This document shows positions 34,468 through 42,895 of a DNA stretch of 54,947 nucleotides, one piece after another. The stretch is from F23-D06 sp002392325 (GTDB lineage: Bacteria > Bacteroidota > Bacteroidia > Bacteroidales > WCHB1-69). Numbering within the stretch: the first letter of the stretch is position 1; every line of letters begins with the position of its first letter. The notes under the pieces were generated by a model. It saw only the letters and a list, made by a program, of their open reading frames with translations. It had not been told where the DNA came from and made no database searches. A program made the position numbers and the translations under genes. The DNA lies in NCBI GenBank assembly GCA_946624065.1, contig CAMORT010000010.1:1-54947 (forward strand). Reading direction: 5' to 3'.

Positions 34468-35481
34468 TTATTGATTGTTTTTTTTCTTTTTGACAGTGTA
34501 TGTAGGGGACGATTCACTTACATAGTAAGCCATACGTTTCTCGGATGGCCAATTCTCAAAATCAATTTCCAAATTTCTTGATTTATACGGTCTGTTAAGA
34601 TATTCGTTTATGGCATTGGCAACGAAATTCGCTAAATTCACAGGTACAGCATTCCCAATCATTTGTTCTATCTCGGTTTTGTTCCCGAGGAAAACAAACT
34701 CTTTAGGAAACGTTTGAACGTAACTTCTTTCTATTGTAGTTAATGGTCGGACACCAGTTTTGGATTTAACAGGATCATTAGCGTGTATTTGGTACCCATC
34801 AGGCATAGGCCTGTTGACCCCACGAATAGTCGGACTGGGTTCGTCTATGCTGAAAATCCCGCGTCGTGCATAACTGCGAGGATGCCGGTAATAATATTCC
34901 AATCCCAAAGTGTTTCCGAAGTAATCCCGCATAGTCATAGGAGTTTTGGAAATTCTGCTGAAAATATACGGTTGCATGAAATCATCCATCTCTCGAAGTT
35001 TTCCGATAAGGAAAAAGCGTTTTCTTTTTTGCGGAACTCCACAGTAACTGGCATCCAACACATATTGTGATAGCCCATATCCTGCTGCCTTGAAAATTTC
35101 CCTTGCCTCCACTAATTTTTGTGTTTGAACAATTCTCTCAACATTTTCCATCACAAACCATTTGGGGCGGACTTTGCTGATGATTTGGGCGAAACAGACA
35201 GTCAAATCCCCTCTTCCTCCGTCTTCGTTTCTTTTTCCGGCGGGAGAGAAATCCTGACAAGGAGGACCGCCGATAATCATTTCCGGTTTTAGTTTTTTGA
35301 TTTCTTTGCTACTTGCTGCTATATTGCTCAAATCAATCTTGTTGGCTGGATGATTGAAGTTTTGATTATAAACGTTCAGTGCTGCTTCCCAATTGTCATA
35401 GGCGGCCACAATCTCAAATCCGGCTTTTTGAAATCCCAAACTTAATCCACCACATCCACAAAATAAATCAACTACTCTCAT
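34468..35481 (-). CDS. Type II DNA (cytosine-5) methyltransferase
   Basis: 337 residues. SAM motif VDLFCGCGGLSLGFQKAGF at the start, catalytic Pro-Cys in IGGPPCQDFSPAGKR, ENVERI, and QKRKRFFLIG all match C5-methyltransferases. The late motif is QMIGNAVPVNLA. The target-recognition region lies between about residues 175 and 270. Its start is two bases after the stop of the restriction gene. The last residues form a Lys/Asn tail (VKKKKNNQ) that overlaps the A-rich leader of the GH92 gene. Composition is more AT-rich than the flanking sugar genes. Confidence 0.92.
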   Translation of the reverse strand: MRVVDLFCGCGGLSLGFQKAGFEIVAAYDNWEAALNVYNQNFNHPANKIDLSNIAASSKEIKKLKPEMIIGGPPCQDFSPAGKRNEDGGRGDLTVCFAQIISKVRPKWFVMENVERIVQTQKLVEAREIFKAAGYGLSQYVLDASYCGVPQKRKRFFLIGKLREMDDFMQPYIFSRISKTPMTMRDYFGNTLGLEYYYRHPRSYARRGIFSIDEPSPTIRGVNRPMPDGYQIHANDPVKSKTGVRPLTTIERSYVQTFPKEFVFLGNKTEIEQMIGNAVPVNLANFVANAINEYLNRPYKSRNLEIDFENWPSEKRMAYYVSESSPTYTVKKKKNNQ

Positions 35482-35483
35482 AA

Positions 35484-36560
35484 TTATTCAAAAATATCAG
35501 GACTGTTCACTAATACGGCATCAAAACGACGTTCAGGACTTAACAAATCCTGTCCACCGCCTAAAATAATGTTTTTAATCTCATACTTTGAGATTCTTGG
35601 TTTTAGGATTTCTTTGCATTTTAAAAAGTGATAAGATTTTGTTCCAGGAAGGGCAAAAGCTTTGTCGTTAGCAAGATTGTAAGACAAAAGACGTATGATT
35701 CGCTTATAGTCAAATGTGTTATATGTCACATAGTCAAGCAGCATCTTATACAGCCATATAATCGTCCGATGAAAACGGTTCAGTTTGTTTATGTTTGATG
35801 CGTCTTCAGTACAACACATCTGTATTACCGAAAGATTAGACCACACAAAAACATCAAGGCATTCTTCTTTAAGTCGCATTTTGCTTCCTTCGGTTTTCCA
35901 TATAGGTTGAATGATGAGAGGTTTTTGTTTTTCAGTCATATCCGCTGAAATGGAGAGAATAGAGGAAAGAATTTGCTCGTAATGAGGCAAAACTTCCTCA
36001 ATTTCTTCCCAGTGGTTTATTTGTGGAACAATTTGCAAAAATGAACGGAGTCGTTCTTTGCTGTCCAATGTGTTGAAATTTGCACAAATGCTGCAGGCAA
36101 GAAAACAAATGGTAGGGGGACGCATTACAATTTCGGTGCCCCAAAGAGACTCGTCCAATGATTTGGTTGTATTGTCTGGAAGAGCTGTCAGTTTCACTTC
36201 CAAACCCGAAAGAACCTCATTGGTTTTAGAATTCATCATAACAAGATCAATCTTTTCTCGTTCTCCAAGATAATAAATCTCATAAGGTGAAAAGCCTGCC
36301 TCGAAGTTGTAGTAGGCATCGTCACTTAAAGGGTCGATACCCAAAAGCTCTATCTGATCAATCGAGTCGTGGATTATCTCGTTATTTGTAGTTGTTTTGA
36401 CATAAATAGGTTTCAACCCTTTGGAGTACATATAAGCAACTAATGAAGCCGGAAAAGAACTGTTGAATTGGTTCTTTCCCCAGCATTCTGCTTTTGTGTA
36501 ATCTCTACTTGAGTGTTTCTGGCCAAAAAGGCCGGGTTGTTTTGTTTTGTTAAAATTCAT
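35484..36560 (-). CDS. HindVP-family type II restriction endonuclease
   Basis: 358 residues. The N-terminus (PGLFGQKHSSRDYTKAECWG, then KNQFNSSFPASLVAYM) resembles what I recall for HindVP-family enzymes. A PD-(D/E)XK-type core is plausible at KIDLVMMNSK followed by GLEVKLTALPD. It lies directly before a C5-methyltransferase, as in a type II pair. HindVP cuts GRCGYC, but specificity here is not proven. The gene is clearly AT-richer than the MFS and GH92 genes on either side, which supports horizontal arrival. Confidence 0.7.
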   Translation of the reverse strand: MNFNKTKQPGLFGQKHSSRDYTKAECWGKNQFNSSFPASLVAYMYSKGLKPIYVKTTTNNEIIHDSIDQIELLGIDPLSDDAYYNFEAGFSPYEIYYLGEREKIDLVMMNSKTNEVLSGLEVKLTALPDNTTKSLDESLWGTEIVMRPPTICFLACSICANFNTLDSKERLRSFLQIVPQINHWEEIEEVLPHYEQILSSILSISADMTEKQKPLIIQPIWKTEGSKMRLKEECLDVFVWSNLSVIQMCCTEDASNINKLNRFHRTIIWLYKMLLDYVTYNTFDYKRIIRLLSYNLANDKAFALPGTKSYHFLKCKEILKPRISKYEIKNIILGGGQDLLSPERRFDAVLVNSPDIFE

Positions 36561-36604
36561 GATTAAAAAGATTTAAATGATTCGTAGAGAAAGAAATGAT
36601 ATTA

Positions 36605-37801
36605 TTATGCGGTTTTCTTGTTGTTGTTCATCAATGCCACGAAGCCCAGATAGAGCAGGCAGGTCAGCGTGACGATGAAGGCGTATTTCGGAGCCGCATT
36701 GGCGGCGGCACCCGTGATGAGCGGCACGATGGCGGCACCCACGATGGCGGTGGTCATCAAACCGGAAATCTCGTTGGTCTTCTCCGGCATCTTATCCACA
36801 CAAATGGAGAAGATGAGCGGGAAGATGTTGGCGAAGCCGATACCGATGAGGATGAAACTCAACCAAGTGGTGAAGGCGTTGTACGGCAGGAACAGCAACA
36901 CATTGCCGATGATGGACACTAAGATGGTGAGCACCAAAAAGACAGTGGGTTTGATATGGCGCAGGCACACGCCACCGAGGAAACGGCCCACGAACAGGGC
37001 GATGATGAGCACAATGTTGCCCAACGCTGGTGTGATGCCCGGGTTGTTCTCAATCAAAATGGAAGGAATACGGTTGAACATGGAGGCCTCGGCGCCGCAG
37101 TAGAAGAAAATGCCCAGGAACATCATCAAAATGTAGGGGTGGGCCAGCGCCTTGAGGCAGTTGCCCAACGTGGTGGGTTGGGTGTCCTCTTTCTCGGCGT
37201 TGTTGGGCACGAAAAGGACCACCAGAATCAGTGTGATGAGCAGCACGGCGGCGAAGATGGGGAAGAGGATGCGGAATCCCATATCGACAGTTTCCGTGGA
37301 ACCCTCCGGCGTGAAGGAGAACCAGCCGTACTTCATCAGCGAGGTGCCGATGAGCACTAGGATGAGCGAGGTGGACAGCGTGCCGATGGCCTTCAGCGAC
37401 TGGGCGAAGGAGAGCATGCTGGAGTATTTGCCCTCGGGCGACACATCACGGATGAGCGGGTTGCCGGACACCTGCAAGATGGTGGCTCCGGCGCCCATCA
37501 GCAGCACCGCCAGCAAAATGATGGGGAAGTTGAACGCCAGGATGGGCAGGATGGCGCCTAACAAGAACAGTATCAAGCCGATAACCAGCATCTTCTTCTT
37601 TCCGGTCTTGGACTGCCAAACACCCGTGGGCACCGACAGCACACCGAACATGATCATGCCGGCGAACGAGACGAATGAGGCCATAAAAGGCGAAATGTGA
37701 AACGCCTTTTCTACAACAGACACTAATTGGCCGGCGGCATCGCCGAAACCCATGGCCAAAAAGACGAAGAATACGGATACGAGGGATAAAGATTTTTTCA
37801 T
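36605..37801 (-). CDS. MFS sugar transporter (FucP/GluP-like)
   Basis: 398 residues from MKKSLSLVS; the frame could start two codons earlier at a TTG. Twelve hydrophobic helices are expected. FucP/GluP-like features include FGDAAGQLVSVVEKAF in helix 1, GVWQSKTGKKKMLVIG in loop 2-3 and GAGATILQVSGNPLIRD in helix 4. It should import a hexose with protons. It lies beside a GH92 mannosidase and is divergent from a ROK kinase, so mannose or a related hexose is the likely cargo (inference). Confidence 0.88.
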   Translation of the reverse strand: MKKSLSLVSVFFVFLAMGFGDAAGQLVSVVEKAFHISPFMASFVSFAGMIMFGVLSVPTGVWQSKTGKKKMLVIGLILFLLGAILPILAFNFPIILLAVLLMGAGATILQVSGNPLIRDVSPEGKYSSMLSFAQSLKAIGTLSTSLILVLIGTSLMKYGWFSFTPEGSTETVDMGFRILFPIFAAVLLITLILVVLFVPNNAEKEDTQPTTLGNCLKALAHPYILMMFLGIFFYCGAEASMFNRIPSILIENNPGITPALGNIVLIIALFVGRFLGGVCLRHIKPTVFLVLTILVSIIGNVLLFLPYNAFTTWLSFILIGIGFANIFPLIFSICVDKMPEKTNEISGLMTTAIVGAAIVPLITGAAANAAPKYAFIVTLTCLLYLGFVALMNNNKKTA

Positions 37802-37820
37802 AAACAATAATTTTAATGAG

Positions 37821-37849
37821 TTGCAAAAATACGAAAATAACTATCTTTG
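37821..37849. promoter_or_regulatory. Overlapping divergent promoters for the MFS and ROK genes
   Basis: Plus strand: TTG at 37821-37823, 18-base spacer, TATCTTTG at 37842-37849, 19 bases before the ROK ATG. Minus strand: TATTTTTG at 37824-37831, 22 bases before the MFS start. The minus -7 box lies between the plus -33 and -7 boxes. Confidence 0.6.
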
Positions 37850-37867
37850 CAGCAAATTTTTTTTACT

Positions 37868-38968
37868 ATGTACGAAACTGACAAAAGAATAGTGGTGACG
37901 CTGGATGCAGGCGGCACACATTTCCGTTTCAATGCCATCCGTGGCAACCAATCCATTGTGGAAACCATAGAATACCCCTCCGAGGCGCAGAATCTGGACA
38001 AATGTCTGGGCAACTTGGTGAAGGGTTTTGAGGAGGTGATGAAAAAACTGCCCGAGAAACCGGTGGCCATTAGTTTCGCGTTCCCTGGCCCTGCTGACTA
38101 TCCCAACGGCATCTTTCCTACACGGTTAACCAATTTCCCCGCTTTTGAGGATGGGGTGGCGCTCGGCCCGTTCTTGGAGCGCAAGTTCAAGCTGCCGGTG
38201 TTCATCAACAATGACGCCGACTTGTTTACTTACGGCGAGGCCCTGGCGGGCGTGCTGCCGGAGGTGAACGCCAAGCTCAAGAAGATGGGTTCCGTGAAGC
38301 AGTACCACAACCTCATTGGCTTCATCTTGGGCACGGGCTTCGGTATCGGCATCACCTCGCATGAGCAGATGTATATCGGCGACAACTGCTGTTCGGAGAT
38401 TTATTGCACACCGCATAAGCAGGAACCGGATCTTATTGTGGAAGAGGGTGTTTCGCAGCGGGCGGTGCTCTATAACTACCGGATGCTGGCCGCTGATCCG
38501 CAGAAAGATGCCTATACGGACTCATTGGATGTTTTCAGGATTGCCGAGGGTGAGCTGATTGGCGACCAGAAGGCCGCACAGTTGGCGTTTGCCCGCTTCG
38601 GCGAGGTGGCCGGCTATGCCATCGCACAGGCGGTGTGCATGTTGGACGGCATCATCGTGCTGGGCGGCGGACTCTCCAAGTCGCACAAGTACTACATGCC
38701 CGCGCTGCTCAAGGAGTTGCGCGCGCAGATGACCACGCGCGGCGGTGCGCAAGTGGCCCGTGTGCCCTCGTATGTGTATAACCTCGAAGACGAGGCCGAG
38801 TTCAAGACTTTCGTCAAGGGCGAGCAGCGCGAAATCCCGATTTATGGGACTAAAGAGACTGTCCTTTGCGACACCCAGAAACGCCTGGGCGTGGCGGTTT
38901 CCCACATCGGCACCAGCGTGGCCACCACCACTGGCGCTTATTGCTATGCGCTTCATAATCTCAAATAA
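37868..38968 (+). CDS. ROK-family sugar kinase
   Basis: 366 residues from MYETDKRIVV; the longer frame adds seven residues from the promoter. ATP-binding DAGGTHFRFNAI, sugar loop NNDADLFTYGEAL and second phosphate loop LGTGFGIGI are present. The usual ROK zinc site CxCGxxGCxE is not seen; instead the region reads CCSEIYCTPHKQEPDL. It should phosphorylate the hexose brought in by the divergent MFS transporter (glucose, mannose or fructose). It is followed 10 bases later by an M28 peptidase gene on the same strand. Confidence 0.87.
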   Translation: MYETDKRIVVTLDAGGTHFRFNAIRGNQSIVETIEYPSEAQNLDKCLGNLVKGFEEVMKKLPEKPVAISFAFPGPADYPNGIFPTRLTNFPAFEDGVALGPFLERKFKLPVFINNDADLFTYGEALAGVLPEVNAKLKKMGSVKQYHNLIGFILGTGFGIGITSHEQMYIGDNCCSEIYCTPHKQEPDLIVEEGVSQRAVLYNYRMLAADPQKDAYTDSLDVFRIAEGELIGDQKAAQLAFARFGEVAGYAIAQAVCMLDGIIVLGGGLSKSHKYYMPALLKELRAQMTTRGGAQVARVPSYVYNLEDEAEFKTFVKGEQREIPIYGTKETVLCDTQKRLGVAVSHIGTSVATTTGAYCYALHNLK

Positions 38969-38978
38969 ATTCTTCGAT

Positions 38979-40310
38979 ATGCGAAAAACGACATTTCTCT
39001 TCCTCGTTATTTTTATTCTGATTATGGGCGTTCGGGCCCAAGACAGCGTTCAAGTGCGCCGCTATCTCCAGGATCTCTGCGCACCTGCCATGCACGGGCG
39101 TGGCTATGCCTACAATGGCGACGGCATTGCCGCCAACTATATCCGTGACCAGTTCAAGCGGATGCAGATTGCCCCGTTCAAATACTCCGATTACTTTGAG
39201 CGATACGGTTTCACGGTGTATTCCATGGAAGGCCTTGTGTCGGCGGAACTGAATGGCAATCCGCTCGAATTGTGGACGGAATTTGCCTTTGCGCCCTATT
39301 CCCGTTCGGCGGACGCGGAGTATAACATGCTGCCCATTGACCCCAAAGTGCTCGTTAACCGCAATACACTCAAGGAGTTTTGTCTTAAGAACCGGAAACA
39401 GTTGGACAACTGCCTTTTGTATGTTGACATGACGCAGTGTGAGGATCAGAACTTAAGGAAAAAAGTGGACGAGATGTGCCGTTATCTGCATGTGTGGAAC
39501 GGCGAGTATGCGTTTAAGGGACTTGTTCTCGGTGTGAAGGAGATACCGGTATGGTCATTCGCATTCGCCAAAAGCCGTTGTGATTATATCCTGTGTTATG
39601 TGAAATCGGAATTGGCCAAGAAAAAGAACAATAAGATTAAACTTTTGTGCACCAATGAGTTGAAATTTCATAATACCCAAAATGTATGCGCTTTCATTCC
39701 CGGAACGGAGGTTCCTGACAGCATCGTGGTGATAGGGGCGCACTATGACCATTTGGGGCAGATGGGAGCTGAAATCATGTTCCCCGGGTGTCATGACAAC
39801 GCCTCGGGTACGGCTACGATGCTGGACATGGCGCGTTATTTTAAAGAACATCCGTTGCGCTACACCACAGTGTTTGTGGCGTTCAGCGGTGAGGAGGCCG
39901 GAATGATGGGGTCGCATTTCTTTGTGCGCGACTCGCTGTTTGATTTTTCCAAAGTGAAGCTGGTGCTGAACCTGGACTTGCTGTGCGGCGGCGATGACGG
40001 TTTTATGGTGGTGAATTCACAGGCCGACAACACCAAGGATTTCTATGATGCTTTGCTGGACTTGAACAAGCAGATGAACAAGCGGAAGGGTGAGGTGAAG
40101 GAGATCAAATCCCGCCCCAACGCGGCCAATAGCGACCATTATCCGTTCACCACGAAGGGAATGCCTGCGGTGTTTGTCTATACGCTCGGCGGCAAAACGG
40201 GCGGTTACCACGCCCCGTCCGACACACCCGAAAACGCCAGTCTGAAGCAGTACCACAGGATTGTGAGTCTGCTCATCAAAGGCGTGGAAAAAGTGTGCGG
40301 AGGAAGGTAG
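38979..40310 (+). CDS. Secreted M28-family metallopeptidase
   Basis: 443 residues from MRKTTFLFLV; the open frame upstream is a shadow of the ROK gene. The signal peptide ends near VRAQ. Two-zinc aminopeptidase ligands are visible: GAHYDHLG, CHDNASGTATMLDMAR, FSGEEAGMMGS, NLDLLCGG and SDHYPFTTKG. A PA-like insert precedes the catalytic part at about residues 85-220. It probably trims N-terminal residues from peptides in the periplasm. It is not obviously related to sugar use, despite co-direction with the ROK gene. Confidence 0.9.
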   Translation: MRKTTFLFLVIFILIMGVRAQDSVQVRRYLQDLCAPAMHGRGYAYNGDGIAANYIRDQFKRMQIAPFKYSDYFERYGFTVYSMEGLVSAELNGNPLELWTEFAFAPYSRSADAEYNMLPIDPKVLVNRNTLKEFCLKNRKQLDNCLLYVDMTQCEDQNLRKKVDEMCRYLHVWNGEYAFKGLVLGVKEIPVWSFAFAKSRCDYILCYVKSELAKKKNNKIKLLCTNELKFHNTQNVCAFIPGTEVPDSIVVIGAHYDHLGQMGAEIMFPGCHDNASGTATMLDMARYFKEHPLRYTTVFVAFSGEEAGMMGSHFFVRDSLFDFSKVKLVLNLDLLCGGDDGFMVVNSQADNTKDFYDALLDLNKQMNKRKGEVKEIKSRPNAANSDHYPFTTKGMPAVFVYTLGGKTGGYHAPSDTPENASLKQYHRIVSLLIKGVEKVCGGR

Positions 40311-40320
40311 CAGCAATCGT

Positions 40321-40342
40321 CATGCGCAAGGACATGCGCATG
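40321..40342. other. Hairpin between convergent genes
   Basis: CATGCGCA (40321-40328) and TGCGCATG (40335-40342) form a perfect 8-bp stem with loop AGGACA. It lies between the M28 peptidase and glutathione peroxidase ends. It may help end both transcripts, although no T run follows directly. Confidence 0.45.
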
Positions 40343-40368
40343 TGCCATCCGTATTTCAAAAAATCTTA

Positions 40369-40992
40369 TTATTCTCCTAACTGGTCAACGATGGCCTCTT
40401 CCACTCTTGTCATGTTATAGCTGGAGGAGAACCGGTTCACCACTTCGCCGTCGCGGTTGATGAGGAACTTGGTGAAATTCCACTGGATGGGTCCGGGGCG
40501 TTTGCTCTTCAGCCATGTGTAGAGCGGGGACTCGTTGGCACCGTTGACATCAATTTTGGCAAACTGCGGGAAGGTGATGTGGTAGTTGTTGGTGCAGTAA
40601 TTATGGATGTCGTCGTAGGAACCGGGCGCTTGTCCGCCGAACTGGTTGCAGGGGAAGTCGAGAATCACAAATCCACGATCCTGATACCTTTCGTACCATT
40701 GCTGCAGCTGCGTGTATTGCGGGGTGTAGCCGCACTGGGTGGCGCTGTTTATCACAAGCAGCACTTTGCCCTTGTATTGGGCCAAGGATACACTGTCGCC
40801 ATTGCCGTCGAGCACGGAAAACTGGTAGATGTTGTCTTGTGGTTCTTCCACCACAGTGGTGTCCTCTATCGGTGTCGGTGGCTGGGGTTGCGGCTGGGGT
40901 TGCGGCTGAAGTTCCTCGGGTTCGGGCTTGTTGCAGGCGCAGATCATCGTCAGCACCAGCGTCATAATAGTCAGAATCTTAATTTTTTTCAT
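40369..40992 (-). CDS. Lipid-anchored glutathione-peroxidase-family protein
   Basis: 207 residues. A lipobox (TMICAC) places it on the envelope. A spacer of Pro-Gln repeats and acidic residues (about 22-55) leads into the peroxidase fold. The peroxidatic residue is Cys in NSATQCGYTPQY, and the catalytic partners are in LDFPCNQFGGQAPGS and WNFTKFLINRDG. Bacterial members with Cys generally use thioredoxin rather than glutathione. It would remove peroxides outside the cytoplasm. Confidence 0.9.
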   Translation of the reverse strand: MKKIKILTIMTLVLTMICACNKPEPEELQPQPQPQPQPPTPIEDTTVVEEPQDNIYQFSVLDGNGDSVSLAQYKGKVLLVINSATQCGYTPQYTQLQQWYERYQDRGFVILDFPCNQFGGQAPGSYDDIHNYCTNNYHITFPQFAKIDVNGANESPLYTWLKSKRPGPIQWNFTKFLINRDGEVVNRFSSSYNMTRVEEAIVDQLGE

Positions 40993-41035
40993 AATAATAT
41001 GGGCGAAAATTCAGGGTGCGAAAATAATAAAAAAA

Positions 41036-41293
41036 GGAAATGATATAGGAGTTGACCTGGTTAATAATAGATTCCGCTCACGCTTGCGCGTCTCGCGGAA
41101 TGGTGCGCGGCCACCCAGGTAAAGGAGGGAAAGATGGGCGGCAGAAAGTTGGTGCTGTGTTTGGAATGCCCTCTAATGCCGCCCATCTTTCCCAAAAACA
41201 CTTCAGTGCGTGCACCATTCCGCCGTGAACATAGTGAACGGCGGAATCCAAATCAAAAGACCATTATGTTGGGTCAACTTCTATATCATTGCC
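41036..41293. mobile_element. 258-bp near-palindromic element, MITE-like, no gene
   Basis: 22-bp terminal inverted repeats (41036-41057 and 41272-41293) match at 20 of 22 positions. Nested inside are a 15-bp pair (41095-41109 / 41209-41223, one G-T) and a perfect 17-bp pair (41127-41143 / 41177-41193, GGGAAAGATGGGCGGCA). ATTCCGC/GCGGAAT occurs twice more, so each arm can also fold alone. No reading frame fits. A non-autonomous transposon is the simplest view; a structured RNA is the alternative. No target duplication is obvious. Confidence 0.6.
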
Positions 41294-41429
41294 AATATTT
41301 ATAAAAATGTGTGGAAGATTGCGAATATCATCCCAACACCATACACTTTTCTTTCTGCGCACACGACTCATTTATTAGACCCGAATTGGTGAAATTGCAG
41401 GTAATATTTTTGAGAATGTTAAAAACCGT

Positions 41430-41488
41430 CATAGATCGAGGTCTTCTTGGTTACCATGGAATTTTTGGTCTGGGCCAAGATGACCTTT
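41430..41488 (-). terminator. Possible terminator after the NERD gene
   Basis: GGTCTTCTTGG (41440-41450) and CCAAGATGACC (41475-41485) pair with one mismatch. Reading the minus strand, a T run follows about 10-15 bases later (41420s). It sits just past the NERD stop. Confidence 0.4.
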
Positions 41489-41489
41489 T

Positions 41490-42242
41490 CTATGTGGTAT
41501 GAGTATAACGGCATCGTGGATAATTACTGCATCCGTAGAATTGGCCATATTGTCCGCTTCGTAACACAAGTTTTCCGCCACAGTGGGGACAGTACCCATT
41601 GTTAACGGATTTATAATTTCTGTATATTTCTCCTTGGACATTTTGGACATGTTGTTTTCGGGTCTCTCTTGATTTGATATTGGCTTCTAATAAAGTGTTA
41701 TATGCGTTTTGTACCTGTTCAACAGACATCAGTTTTTGCGAATAGGAGCGTATCACCCTATTGATTTGGCTCCAATATATAACATTATCCAAGTACTCGT
41801 TTTTTAATGTGGCTTGTCTGGAAAAAGCGACAATGGAAACAAATAGGTTGGGTCGCAAGTTAGGTAGAATGCGACTGAGTGCTCTGATATGGCCTTGGTT
41901 CTGTTTGATGGGATTATACAATTGGTATTTGTTGCCGTAGATGTTCTGAGTCCAATATTCACTGTTAGCACTACCGTATATCCAACCCTTGTAGTTCTTG
42001 GTTTCAATGACGAAAATGCCATATTCTGACATCACCACATGGTCGATTTGTGAAGTGTGCCCTTGAATGCTGATGAGAAGGTTATTGATAACCTTGTACT
42101 CTTCTGAAGGCAGTAACTGAAGTCTCAAATTCACATTCAGTTCACCTTCTTTACCTCTAACCGTTGCAACTATTGACTTCCTGAAAAAGAGTATTAGGAA
42201 GAAAATACCAAGAAGAATTATGAAAACAATATGATTGCCCAT
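41490..42242 (-). CDS. NERD-domain protein with a topoisomerase-type zinc finger
   Basis: 250 residues. One N-terminal membrane helix (FIILLGIFFLILFF). A NERD nuclease-related domain lies at about residues 30-150: GKEGELNVNLRL, SQIDHVVMSEYGIFVIETKN holds the Asp and E-x-K, then WTQNIYGNKYQLYNP. The C-terminal zinc ribbon has CPHCGG and later CSNYPRC. Such proteins are thought to act on DNA or RNA, but their roles are poorly known. It stands alone beside the palindromic element. Confidence 0.88.
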   Translation of the reverse strand: MGNHIVFIILLGIFFLILFFRKSIVATVRGKEGELNVNLRLQLLPSEEYKVINNLLISIQGHTSQIDHVVMSEYGIFVIETKNYKGWIYGSANSEYWTQNIYGNKYQLYNPIKQNQGHIRALSRILPNLRPNLFVSIVAFSRQATLKNEYLDNVIYWSQINRVIRSYSQKLMSVEQVQNAYNTLLEANIKSRETRKQHVQNVQGEIYRNYKSVNNGYCPHCGGKLVLRSGQYGQFYGCSNYPRCRYTHTT

Positions 42243-42322
42243 TTTCAGATTGCCAAAGGATAGTCAATAATAGTTATGCATTTCAGCATATAAAATACAG
42301 AGAATATGTGCCCATAGAATTC

Positions 42323-42832
42323 CTACGGTATCATCATCTTTGAACCATATGGAAAATCTCCTTCAATTCCACGATAATGATTCACTTTAAACTCATTGTT
42401 TGAATACACGGTAACATTATAATAGGTGTGCTCCTCTGACCCAACCCATTTATAGTCTATAATCACATCCACGGTCCCGTCCGATTGTGGCACTGAACGG
42501 ATGTTGGTGTATTTCAGATCAGGCACATACATTTTAAGGCAATACTTAATGGCGTCTATAGCCACTTGCTCTTTTACTTCTGTCGCTGTTTTCACACTCT
42601 TTTTACCGTCATCATTCGCTTTGTCAGAATTTTCCGGCATGGGCGAGGCGATGGAGTCGTTCTTTATTTCATACGACGGGACTATGCCGTTCATCGCCTG
42701 CAAAACAGCCACTTCCTGCTGCAGTTGGGTGATCTGCTCCTGCAAGTCGCGTTGGCTGGGCGTATCGAGAAAAGTGCAGGAGTTAAGCGTAAAAGCAAGG
42801 GCTGCTGAAACAAACAAAATTACTTTTTTCAT
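42323..42832 (-). CDS. Small lipoprotein with an N-terminal coiled coil
   Basis: 169 residues from MKKVILFVSA, chosen for its signal peptide and lipobox (FTLNSC). A short coiled coil follows (RDLQEQITQLQQEVAVLQAM), then an acidic Ser/Lys linker. The C-terminal 80 residues (ADVKY-like strand LKYTNIRSVPQSDGTVDVIIDY and a YYNVTVYSNNEF strand) may form a small beta domain. I do not recognise a family. It is monocistronic. Confidence 0.6.
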   Translation of the reverse strand: MKKVILFVSAALAFTLNSCTFLDTPSQRDLQEQITQLQQEVAVLQAMNGIVPSYEIKNDSIASPMPENSDKANDDGKKSVKTATEVKEQVAIDAIKYCLKMYVPDLKYTNIRSVPQSDGTVDVIIDYKWVGSEEHTYYNVTVYSNNEFKVNHYRGIEGDFPYGSKMMIP

Positions 42833-42895
42833 TGTAAAAATTATTTTTAGTTGCCAAAATTGAATGTGCAAAAATAGGTAAAATGGAAATAATGG

